This document shows, in pieces, positions 6,478-12,450 of a stretch of DNA of 12,559 bases. The translations under genes and the position numbers were made by a program. Source of the stretch: Hyphomicrobiales bacterium (GTDB lineage Bacteria; Pseudomonadota; Alphaproteobacteria; Rhizobiales; Aestuariivirgaceae); contig JALSNA010000222.1 in the NCBI GenBank assembly GCA_026987255.1, forward strand, positions 1 to 12,559. The letters run 5' to 3'. Each line of letters begins with the position of its first letter. Position 1 is the first letter of the stretch. The notes beneath the pieces are model-generated. The model did no database searches, had not been told where the DNA came from, and saw only the letters and a list, made by a program, of their open reading frames with translations.

Positions 6478-6881
6478 GCTGCGCCCTCCCTTGAAAGCTG
6501 CTATCAGGCAACCGGATGCCGCTTGACATTATGACGCACCCTGCAAGCTGTAAACAGCCCACCACCTGAGACCTTGGTCTCATGCCAAAAGAGCCCGCCC
6601 CACCAGACCAGACAACCCCTTTCCCCTATTAATGGAATGGTAACCAGCCTCACGCATGATGCGCCCGCGTCGAAATGCGGCAACGGCTTGAATCAATCTC
6701 TTAAAAGACGTTAATAATCGTTTATTTTCAGTTACTTGAGAGATTTTCCGGAATCATTTTGCCAAGCACTTCATGCATCAGGCGCGCCTTTTCTGAATCA
6801 CTTTCTCAAGCACCTGAATCAAGACCTGCATTCAACGCCGCAAATGATTCTTTTCATTGAACAAAACCATCTGCAAACCGG
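6478..6881. other. 404-bp gene-free region with GANTC cluster and dyads
   Basis: No credible coding frame is present. From the left it holds a possible promoter for the orphan gene, with minus-strand TTTACA (6549-6554) and CATAAT (6528-6533) at a short 15-bp spacing. Next comes a perfect dyad TGAGACC-TT-GGTCTCA (6567-6582). An AT-richer part follows with TTAA-N6-TTAA (6701-6714) and AATCTCTTAA / TTGAGAGATT arms (about 6694-6703 and 6736-6745). Five GANTC sites start at 6690, 6751, 6795, 6816 and 6846. It separates pepP's 3' end from the 5' end of the orphan gene, so any regulation here most likely concerns the orphan gene or an unannotated RNA. Confidence 0.6.
6528..6554 (-). promoter_or_regulatory. 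Possible promoter of the orphan gene
   Basis: Minus-strand TTTACA (five of six) and CATAAT (five of six) are good boxes but only 15 bp apart, below the usual 16-18. Position, about 50 bp before the ATG, is right. The perfect dyad at 6567-6582 lies just upstream of the -35 box. Confidence 0.35.
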
Positions 6882-8738
6882 TCACGACAGAGGCGCGCAG
6901 GCCCGCGCCAGCCAGGCACGCGCCCGCTCGTCATCCCCCAGCAGCGGCTCGATCACCTGCCGCACATGGGCATGGTAGCCATCCAGCCAGGCGCGCTCCG
7001 CCAGGCTCAGCACGGAGACCTCGATCAGCCGCCGGTCGATGGGACAAAGGCTCAGCGTCTCGAAGGACAAAAGCGCCCGCTCCTCCTCCCCGCGCGCGGA
7101 CGGCTCCTTGCACAGGATCAGGCTTTCGATGCGAATCCCGTAGTGTCCCTCCAGGTAGAACCCCGGCTCGTTCGAGGTGATCATCCCCGGCTGCAAGGCC
7201 ACATCGCCACTGCGCGCGATGCGCTGCGGCCCTTCATGCACGGAGAGAAAACTGCCCACCCCGTGCCCGGTGCCATGATCATAATCCAGCCCCTCGGCCC
7301 ACAGGAACTGCCGCGCCAGGGCATCCAGGTTGGCCCCCGTCGTCCCGGCCGGAAAGCGCGCCGAGGCCAGCGCGATGTGCCCTTTCAGCACCAGGGTGAA
7401 ATGCCGCTTCATGCCCGCCGCCGGAATCATGTCCGCCGGGCCGATGACCACCGTGCGGGTGATGTCCGTCGTCCCGTCGCGGTATTGCCCGCCCGAATCC
7501 ACCAGATAGAGCGCCCCGGGCTCCAGAGCCGCATTGCTCGCCTCCGTGACCCGGTAATGCACGATGGCCCCATGGGCCCCGGCCGCCGAGATGGTGTCGA
7601 ACGACAGATCGAACAGCGGCTCGCCCAGCCGCTCGGCCGTCTCCACCCGCAGATCTTCCAGCTTCACCGCGGCCGAAATCTCGTCCACGGAACCATCCGC
7701 CGCCGCCTCTTCCAGCCATGCCAGAAAGCGCACCATGGCCGCCCCGTCGCGCCGGTGCGCGGCCCGCGCCCCGTCCTGCTCCGCTTCGCTCTTGACCGCC
7801 TTGGGCAAAAGGCACGGATCGCGCCCCTCGATGATGCGCGCCCCAGCTTCTTGCAGGATTTCCGCCAGCCGCGCCGCCGCATGATCCGCATCGAGCAGGA
7901 CCGCCCGCCCCGCCATATGCGCCAGCCGCTCCTGCAGCGCCCCGGGCGGGCGGATGACAACCTCTCCCTTGAAGGCGGCGCGCAAATCCGCATCCAGCCG
8001 CCCCTCATGGACAAACAGCTCCGCCTCCCCCTGCCCATGCACGAGGGCAAAGGCCAGCACCACCGGCGTATGGGGGATTTCGCGCCCGCGCATGTTGAAC
8101 AGCCAGCTTGCCGAATCCGTCAAGGTTATGAGCGCCGCATCCGCGCCAGCCCTTGCCGCCGCCGCGCGCACTCCGGCCAGCTTCTGCGCTATCGTCCGCC
8201 CCGAATGGTCCAGCGGCTGGCAGAAGACCTCGCCTTGCGGCGCAAAGGGCCGCTCCTGCCAGATTTCATCCACCAGGTTCGGCAAGACGGCGCGCCACTG
8301 CGCCCCCGCCGCTCCCAGCGCCTTCTCGTAGCGGCGCGATTGCGCAAGGCTCATCAGCCACGGATCGAACCCGGCCGCCTGCCCCGCCTTCAATTCCCCC
8401 GCCAGCCATTCATGCGGCTTGTGTCCGGCAATGGGCAGAACCTCCAGGACGTCTCCGTCCACCTGCCGCACCGCCTGCAAGGTATAGCGGCCATCGACGA
8501 AAAGCACCGCCCTTTCCGGCAACACGATGAGCAGCCCCGCCGAGCCGGTGAACCCGGTCAGCCAGGCCAGCCGCTCGTCGCAGGCGCGCAGATATTCGTT
8601 CTGCCAGGGATCGGAGCGCGCCAGCACATAGGCATCCAGCTTTCGCGCCGCCATCTGCGCGCGCAGGGCCGCAAGCCGCGCCGCCGCCTGCCCGGGCTGC
8701 GCATCATCCGTGAAAATCTGAAACCGGCTGTGTGTCAT
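6882..8738 (-). CDS. pepP: Xaa-Pro aminopeptidase (aminopeptidase P, three-domain M24 type)
   Basis: Metallopeptidase that removes an N-terminal residue preceding proline, in the cytoplasm. The 618-aa product has the long three-domain layout of the XPNPEP1-like branch: two creatinase-like N-terminal domains (about 15-165 and 170-310) and a C-terminal pita-bread catalytic domain (320-550), then a C-terminal extension. The metal ligands line up as Asp414 (LVDSGG), Asp425 (TTDITR), His488 (DHGTGHGVG), Glu524 (NEPGFY) and Glu538 (GIRIESL). Start choice: the frame is open to 8858, but homology-like sequence begins at MTHSRF (ATG at 8738). GGGAGG sits too far from that ATG (13 nt) and ideally spaced from an in-frame TTG at 8744, so a TTG start two codons earlier is possible. 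A dispersed repeat lies just upstream. Confidence 0.95.
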   Translation of the reverse strand: MTHSRFQIFTDDAQPGQAAARLAALRAQMAARKLDAYVLARSDPWQNEYLRACDERLAWLTGFTGSAGLLIVLPERAVLFVDGRYTLQAVRQVDGDVLEVLPIAGHKPHEWLAGELKAGQAAGFDPWLMSLAQSRRYEKALGAAGAQWRAVLPNLVDEIWQERPFAPQGEVFCQPLDHSGRTIAQKLAGVRAAAARAGADAALITLTDSASWLFNMRGREIPHTPVVLAFALVHGQGEAELFVHEGRLDADLRAAFKGEVVIRPPGALQERLAHMAGRAVLLDADHAAARLAEILQEAGARIIEGRDPCLLPKAVKSEAEQDGARAAHRRDGAAMVRFLAWLEEAAADGSVDEISAAVKLEDLRVETAERLGEPLFDLSFDTISAAGAHGAIVHYRVTEASNAALEPGALYLVDSGGQYRDGTTDITRTVVIGPADMIPAAGMKRHFTLVLKGHIALASARFPAGTTGANLDALARQFLWAEGLDYDHGTGHGVGSFLSVHEGPQRIARSGDVALQPGMITSNEPGFYLEGHYGIRIESLILCKEPSARGEEERALLSFETLSLCPIDRRLIEVSVLSLAERAWLDGYHAHVRQVIEPLLGDDERARAWLARACAPLS

Positions 8739-8770
8739 GGCCAAGCCATAGCCTCCCCGCGGCCCTAGCG

Positions 8771-8822
8771 CAATCAGGGGTCTTGAAAAAACGCTTGCGC
8801 GACCATCCTCACCCCCCTGCCC
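8771..8822. repeat. Dispersed repeat copy A (upstream of pepP)
   Basis: CAATCAGGG, then the 20-bp core CTTGAAAAAACGCTTGCGCG, then CCATCCTC and CCCTGCC. The same blocks in the same order occur at 12355-12399 upstream of djlA. A 20-bp exact match within 12.5 kb is not expected by chance. Confidence 0.7.
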
Positions 8823-8933
8823 ATTATTGCCGCCATGCGCAGCCCCGGCCCGGCGCATTAACCGGACAGCAACCAGAACGCCTCCGCGAAATTATGACAG
8901 AAGCATGACACAAGGCAAGTCATGTTGAGATTT

Positions 8934-8952
8934 ATCAATGATAATCAATGCC
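8934..8952. promoter_or_regulatory. Fur-box-like sequence
   Basis: ATCAATGATAATCAATGCC matches the classic 19-bp Fur box (GATAATGATAATCATTATC) at 13 positions, with an unbroken 11-base match AATGATAATCA in the centre. It lies in the divergent region about 165 bp before the DUF1127 gene. Alphaproteobacterial Fur/Mur sites vary, so this is tentative. Confidence 0.35.
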
Positions 8953-9008
8953 TTATGCAACATCTTGAGCTATGCATCTGGTGCATATCCGGGTTTCCGC
9001 ATTTGCCA

Positions 9009-9037
9009 TTGTGGAAAATCCCCGCCGCCCTCATATA
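9009..9037 (+). promoter_or_regulatory. Weak candidate promoter for the DUF1127 gene
   Basis: TTGTGG (9009-9014) and CATATA (9032-9037) are 17 bp apart. The sequence around the -10, CCCTCATATAG, loosely resembles alphaproteobacterial RpoH-type -10 boxes (CYTATNT). A leader of about 70 nt would result. Both boxes are poor sigma-70 matches. Confidence 0.3.
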
Positions 9038-9115
9038 GGGCACAGATCAACGGCGCGCCGCACTTGGCGGCAAGCCAGAACCCAAGATGCAAGACGGCCT
9101 TGAAGGAGGTCCACC

Positions 9116-9316
9116 ATGACATTCATCACACATACCCGCAACGTCCATGCGTCCCCTGCCGCCTCCGTGATGAAGACCGTGCGTTCGGCCTTCCACGCCC
9201 TCGCCTCCTGGCAGGCCAAGCGCAAGGCCGAAGCCGAGCTCATGGAGCTCGATGACCGCATGCTCGACGACATCGGCATCACCCGCGACGAGATTCACCA
9301 TCACGTGTGGGGTTGA
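9116..9316 (+). CDS. DUF1127 small basic protein
   Basis: A 66-aa protein whose second half carries the DUF1127 (YjiS-like) signature: ALASWQAKRKAEAELMELDDRMLDDIGITRDEI (about residues 28-60). In it an Arg/Lys-rich helix is followed by L-x-x-L-D-D-R-x-L-x-D-I-G. A very strong ribosome site, AAGGAGG, precedes the ATG. In Rhodobacter sphaeroides a DUF1127 protein (CcaF1) is co-transcribed with the CcsR stress RNAs and binds RNA; here a similar RNA-like structure follows the stop codon, so an RNA-related stress role is plausible. It is the only plus-strand gene in the right half and has its own terminator. The function of this particular protein is inferred only from that precedent. Confidence 0.92.
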   Translation: MTFITHTRNVHASPAASVMKTVRSAFHALASWQAKRKAEAELMELDDRMLDDIGITRDEIHHHVWG

Positions 9317-9342
9317 ACCGGACGGTTTCGACTCCCATATCC

Positions 9343-9435
9343 GAACCAAGCCAGGCCTAGAAGTTTCTTCCCTCCCTCTTCTTCTTTCCTCCCTGGCTTC
9401 ACACTGACCCGGCGCACCCCGCCGGGTCTTTTTTT
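9343..9435 (+). ncRNA. CcsR/'cuckoo'-like small RNA in the DUF1127 3' UTR (candidate)
   Basis: Directly after the DUF1127 stop, AAGCCAGG (9348-9355) pairs perfectly with CCTGGCTT (9392-9399). The enclosed 36-nt loop is almost entirely pyrimidine from 9364 on and carries two anti-Shine-Dalgarno motifs, CCCTCCC (9370-9376) and CCTCCC (9388-9393). A terminator hairpin follows 6 nt later. The described alphaproteobacterial cuckoo/CcsR RNAs have this plan: downstream of a DUF1127 gene, a hairpin exposing a C/U-rich anti-SD motif, then a terminator. The motif differs from CCUCCUCCC, so the match is by architecture. The exact 5' end depends on processing and cannot be read from the sequence. Confidence 0.6.
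9406..9435 (+). terminator. Strong intrinsic terminator of the DUF1127/small RNA unit
   Basis: A perfect 9-bp stem GACCCGGCG (9406-9414) / CGCCGGGTC (9420-9428) with loop CACCC is followed by seven T residues (9429-9435). It is a textbook Rho-independent terminator on the plus strand, located before the 3' end of the convergent prmA. Confidence 0.93.
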
Positions 9436-9472
9436 GTCCATCCCCGGATCACGATACACGGTCACGCCGGCA

Positions 9473-10345
9473 TCAGGGGCGGCGCAGGATCAGCGTGCTC
9501 CATTCCCCCATGCGGATACGCCGCGCCAGCCGCATTCCGCGCGCCCCGCAGGCCGCCTCCAGCATGGCCTCCTGGCGGAGCAGAAGTCCCGACAGCACCA
9601 GCCAGCCGCCACGCCCCACCCGGGCGCAAATGTCCCCGGCCATGCGCCGCAAGGGCCCGGCCAGGATATTGGCCAGCACCAGGTCATAGGGGGCGCACCG
9701 GCGGACAAGCGCATGCCGCACCCCCGGCGCGGTCACCAACCGGATGAAGGGCCCTGCGCCATTGCGCCGCGCATTGGCCCGCGCCACCGCGATGGCCGCC
9801 GCATCGATGTCCGAGGCCACCACCGGCACCCGCCACAATCTGGCCGCCGCGATGGCCAGCACGCCGCTGCCGGTGCCCACATCCAGAACGGAACGCGGCC
9901 GCGCCAGCCGCCCCACGTGCTCCAGCGCCAGAAGACAGCCCTGCGTGGTGCCATGATGGCCGGTGCCAAAGGCCACCCCGGCATCGATCTCGATGGAAAT
10001 CCCCGCCGCCGGCCGCATCATACGGTCATGGGAGCCATGGATGAAAAACCGCCCGGCGCGCACCGGCGCAAGCCCTTTCAGGCTCTCCTCCACCCAGTTC
10101 ACCTCCGGCAAGGGCTCCGCGCGCATCTCATTCGCGCCAAACCCGGCCGCCATCAGAGCGCCGGCCAGGGCATCCTCATCGAGGGTTTCATAATAGGCCT
10201 CCACCCGCCACAGGCTCCGTGATTCGTCCGTCTCATGCAGCGCCACGGCCGCCGCCTGCGGCCAGGCCAGCTCCGAGAGCAGATCCGCCAGCACCCCGGC
10301 CCGCGCCCTGTCCATATCCGCCGAAACCAGATGCCGCATCGTCAT
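9473..10345 (-). CDS. prmA: PrmA, ribosomal protein L11 methyltransferase
   Basis: SAM-dependent enzyme that trimethylates ribosomal protein L11. In the 290-aa product the small N-terminal L11-recognition domain covers about 1-85, ending in the conserved VNWVEESLKGLAPVRAGRF region. The family motif AFGTGHHGTT is at 125-134. SAM motif I is VLDVGTGSG (153-161), an acidic residue binding ribose is in ASDID (177-181), and the NPPY-like motif is represented by LANILAGPL (224-232), as in other PrmA proteins. Length is normal. The ATG at 10345 follows a GAGGGG stretch; Met3 is an alternative. It starts about 70 nt downstream of the RNase P RNA on the same strand without a clear terminator between, so read-through from rnpB is possible. 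Confidence 0.95.
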   Translation of the reverse strand: MTMRHLVSADMDRARAGVLADLLSELAWPQAAAVALHETDESRSLWRVEAYYETLDEDALAGALMAAGFGANEMRAEPLPEVNWVEESLKGLAPVRAGRFFIHGSHDRMMRPAAGISIEIDAGVAFGTGHHGTTQGCLLALEHVGRLARPRSVLDVGTGSGVLAIAAARLWRVPVVASDIDAAAIAVARANARRNGAGPFIRLVTAPGVRHALVRRCAPYDLVLANILAGPLRRMAGDICARVGRGGWLVLSGLLLRQEAMLEAACGARGMRLARRIRMGEWSTLILRRP

Positions 10346-10413
10346 GCCGCCATCCCCTCATCCCCCTGCCCGCTTCGGACCTGACCTCCCGGCGCATCAG
10401 GGCCGGAAGGAGA

Positions 10414-10831
10414 AAATGCATCAGCCGGCCTGTAAGCCGGGTTCTGTCCGCAGGATCGCTCCCGCTGGATGGCCATTCATCTGAGGTCACGCATCGCTGC
10501 GCGCCTTGTGCGGCCTACCCGGACGGCTGGCGCGGAAAACATCACCTGCCCGTCTCCGCAAGGAGATGGGCGCGCCGTCCCTATTTGGCCTTGCTTCGGG
10601 CGGGGCTTGCCATGCCGCTGCTGTCGCCAGCAGCGCGGTGCGCTCTTGCCGCACCCTTTCACCCTTGCCCGGACCATCTCCGGGCGGTCTGCTTTCTGTG
10701 GCGCTGTCCCTGGGGTTCTCCCTTTCGGGATCCCCCGCCGGGTGTTACCCGGCGCCCTGTTTCCGTGAAGCCCGGACTTTCCTCCAGCGGGCCAGGGGCC
10801 CGCCAGCGGCCATCCAGCCGGCTGATGCCCC
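10414..10831 (-). ncRNA. rnpB: RNase P RNA (rnpB), bacterial type A
   Basis: Catalytic RNA of RNase P, which trims 5' leaders from tRNA precursors. On the minus strand the conserved GAGGAAAGTCC and following CGGGCTTC (10774-10784 and downstream) give the 5' P4 region. Near the 3' end are AGATGAATGGCCATCC, ACAGAACCCGGCTTACAGG and the closing helix. P1 is a perfect 12-bp helix between GCATCAGCCGGC (complement of 10817-10828) and GCCGGCTGATGC (complement of 10418-10429), which fixes both ends within a few bases. Length is about 415 nt, typical of alphaproteobacteria. It lies between ampD and prmA. A hairpin just after the 3' end (10391-10410) lacks a T run, so 3' maturation is probably nucleolytic. 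Confidence 0.97.
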
Positions 10832-10834
10832 TTG

Positions 10835-10863
10835 CAGATAGGAGGTTCAGGCAATCCGGTCAA
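10835..10863 (-). promoter_or_regulatory. rnpB promoter inside the 3' end of ampD
   Basis: Minus-strand TTGACC (10858-10863) and TATCTG (10835-10840) are exactly 17 bp apart, and the predicted start falls at the 5' end of P1 (near 10829-10831). The -35 box lies within the last codons of ampD. Confidence 0.75.
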
Positions 10864-11599
10864 GCGCCCCGGCCAGCCGCTCCAGCGTCATCATGGTGGA
10901 GGCATCCAGCTCCCCGTCCACCCGCGCCGGCCGCCAGTGGCGCTGAAAGGCCCTGAGCACCTCCCGCGTGGCCTCATCATATTGCCCGGAAATCTCTATC
11001 CCGTAGCCCAGCTTGCGCAGCATCCCTTGCGCCGCCGCAACATCCACCCCGCCTTGCGCATCCACATCCAGCGCCACGGGCTCCACCCACAGCCCAAGCC
11101 CCGCTTCGGCCAGCCGTGCCCAGGGAAAATGCTCCCCCGGATCGGCCTTGCGCGCCGGGGCGATGTCGGAATGACCCACGATCCTGTGCGGCGCGATGCC
11201 ATGCCGGTGCGCAATGTCGCGCGCCAGCGCCACGACCGCTTCGATCTGGATATCGGGATAGGGCGCAAGCTCCCCCTCCAGCGGCCCCGGATTCTGGATT
11301 TCGATGCCGATGGAGCATGAATTGATGTCCCTCTCCCCGGCCCAGCAGGAGGCCCCCGCATGCCAGGCCCGGGCCGCCTCGTCCACCAGCTGGACGATCT
11401 CCCCGTCCTCGTCCACCAGGTAATGGGCCGAGACCTGCGCCTCCTGCGAGCACATCCACAAAAGCGCCGATTCCGCCGAGGGGCAGCCGGTGTAATGCAA
11501 GACCAGCATGTCCACCGCCCGGCCATTGCGCCGCGCGCCGAAATTGGGCGAAACCACCGCCCGGCGCGCCAGCGCACTGCCCTGCAAAAAGGTGCTCAT
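10847..11599 (-). CDS. ampD: AmpD-type N-acetylmuramoyl-L-alanine amidase with C-terminal peptidoglycan-binding domain
   Basis: Zinc amidase (amidase_2/PGRP fold) that cuts between N-acetylmuramic acid and L-alanine in cell-wall fragments during recycling. In the 250-aa product the zinc ligands are His35 (VLHYTG), His143 (VGHSDIAP) and Asp153 (ADPGEHFPW); Glu100 (GIEIQNPG) and Lys151 match the usual catalytic positions. Residues about 175-245 form a peptidoglycan-binding domain (LRKLGYGIEISGQYDEATREVL region). No signal peptide or lipobox is seen, so it is predicted cytoplasmic like AmpD, although the added binding domain recalls AmiD. The ATG at 11599 overlaps the djlA stop in an ATGA, so the pair is translationally coupled. 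An upstream in-frame start at 11794 would lie deep in djlA and is rejected. Confidence 0.94.
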   Translation of the reverse strand: MSTFLQGSALARRAVVSPNFGARRNGRAVDMLVLHYTGCPSAESALLWMCSQEAQVSAHYLVDEDGEIVQLVDEAARAWHAGASCWAGERDINSCSIGIEIQNPGPLEGELAPYPDIQIEAVVALARDIAHRHGIAPHRIVGHSDIAPARKADPGEHFPWARLAEAGLGLWVEPVALDVDAQGGVDVAAAQGMLRKLGYGIEISGQYDEATREVLRAFQRHWRPARVDGELDASTMMTLERLAGALDRIA

Positions 11600-12315
11600 G
11601 AGCCGCTCTCCAGCAGCCGCCCGCCTTCGCCGCGCTCCTTGCCGATGGCCTCGAAAGCCGCGTTGATGGCCGCCATGCGCCGGTTGGCGATCTCCACCAT
11701 CTCCTGCGGCACGCCGCGCGCCATCAGCTTGTCCGGATGGTTCTCCCGCACCAGGCGGCGATAGGCGGCGCGAATGGCCGCCCAGTCGTCGCACGGGTTC
11801 ACCCCCAGCACCTCATAAGCGGCATCGTCCGGATGCATCATGTGGCGCGCCCGGATGCAGCGAAACCGCCCCTTGAGGCCGAAGATTTCCGTCACCCGCT
11901 CCAGAAAGGACATCTCGCCCGGATGCATGACCCCATCGGCCCCGGCGATGTGAAACAGCGAATCGAGCACGTCCTCCAGGATCTGCGGGCTGTCATGAAA
12001 CAGACGGGCGATCTGGCGCGCATAGGCCTCGAACCCGGCCGTCGAGCGCCCGGCAAGCCGGAACAGCCGCTCCACCTGCGCGCGCTGCCCCGGCGGCACC
12101 GAAAAGAGCCGCGAGAAGGCCGCCCGCTCGTCATCGCTGACCACCCCGTCGGCCTTGGCCAGCTTGGCCGAAAGCGCAATGACCGCCATGGTGAAGGCCA
12201 CCGGACGCTCCGGCGCATGCGTGCCCGCCCCGGCCTCCCCGGGCCGCGAGAACCACCCCGCCAGGGAGCGCGAAAAATCCGCCACGGAGCGCGAAAGTCT
12301 GTTCCAGATACTCAT
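11596..12315 (-). CDS. djlA: DjlA-like co-chaperone: TerB domain plus C-terminal J domain
   Basis: A 239-aa DnaJ-domain protein that should stimulate the ATPase of DnaK. Residues about 40-147 form a TerB/DjlA-type helical domain with the paired acidic motifs KADGVVSDDER (54-64) and GADGVMHPGE (125-134). A J domain at about 165-228 contains the essential HPD motif at 193-195 (RENHPDKLM). Unlike E. coli DjlA it has no clear N-terminal membrane anchor; the start MSIWNRLSRSVADFSRSLAGWF looks like an amphipathic helix. No Shine-Dalgarno sequence is evident before the ATG at 12315. It overlaps ampD, a pairing common in alphaproteobacteria. A dispersed repeat lies about 40 bp upstream. Confidence 0.94.
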   Translation of the reverse strand: MSIWNRLSRSVADFSRSLAGWFSRPGEAGAGTHAPERPVAFTMAVIALSAKLAKADGVVSDDERAAFSRLFSVPPGQRAQVERLFRLAGRSTAGFEAYARQIARLFHDSPQILEDVLDSLFHIAGADGVMHPGEMSFLERVTEIFGLKGRFRCIRARHMMHPDDAAYEVLGVNPCDDWAAIRAAYRRLVRENHPDKLMARGVPQEMVEIANRRMAAINAAFEAIGKERGEGGRLLESGS

Positions 12316-12354
12316 GGGAAAGCACGATACACGGATTCGCCCGCCAGATCATGA

Positions 12355-12399
12355 CAATCAGGGCCTTGAAAAAACGCTTGCGCGTCCATCCTCCCTGCC
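12355..12399. repeat. Dispersed repeat copy B (upstream of djlA)
   Basis: CAATCAGGG, one base fewer than copy A before the shared 20-bp core CTTGAAAAAACGCTTGCGCG (12365-12384), then CCATCCTC and CCTGCC. It sits about 40 bp before djlA in the same orientation relative to the gene as copy A has to pepP. Confidence 0.7.
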
Positions 12400-12450
12400 A
12401 ACACCCGTAGTGTCCCATGATAGGAGTGGTTGCAGGGGGTGAGGATGGTC
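12386..12450. repeat. Imperfect inverted repeat with third, inverted copy of the repeat end
   Basis: CCATCCTCCCTGCC (12386-12399) faces GCAGGGGGTGAGGATGG (12432-12448) across about 32 bp that include TGTCCCATGATAGGA. The right arm is closer to the copy A version of the motif than to its own partner. It may be the end of a mobile element or a stem-loop. Confidence 0.45.

Larger units (their letters stand above)
8739..9115. other. 377-bp divergent intergenic region between pepP and the DUF1127 gene
   Basis: Gene-free. It contains the dispersed repeat copy at 8771-8822 and a dyad CATGAC-N9-GTCATG (8904-8924). A Fur-box-like sequence lies at 8934-8952 and a small inverted repeat TATGCA-TCTGG-TGCATA at 8971-8987. 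A weak promoter-like pair precedes the DUF1127 gene (9009-9037). The density of dyads suggests a regulated promoter for the DUF1127/small RNA unit. Confidence 0.5.

Noticed and set aside
6701..6714. CtrA-like site TTAA-N6-TTAA
   Set aside because: The CtrA consensus needs a 7-base spacer; this one is one base short, so it is mentioned only as part of the intergenic region.
6736..6978. 80-codon plus-strand frame in the pepP-orphan gap
   Set aside because: Runs into the antisense of pepP, has no ribosome site, and its second half is a low-complexity shadow.
6966..8768. 600-codon plus-strand open frame opposite pepP
   Set aside because: Antisense of a clear aminopeptidase P gene; composition is Arg/Pro/Gln/His-rich as expected from the complement of GC-biased codons.
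10391..10410. Hairpin after rnpB as an intrinsic terminator
   Set aside because: The stem is acceptable with one G-U pair but no T run follows on the minus strand.
9450..12334. Shared 12-mer CACGATACACGG at 9450-9461 and 12323-12334
   Set aside because: Several 12-base matches are expected by chance in 12.5 kb, and the two copies sit in unrelated contexts.
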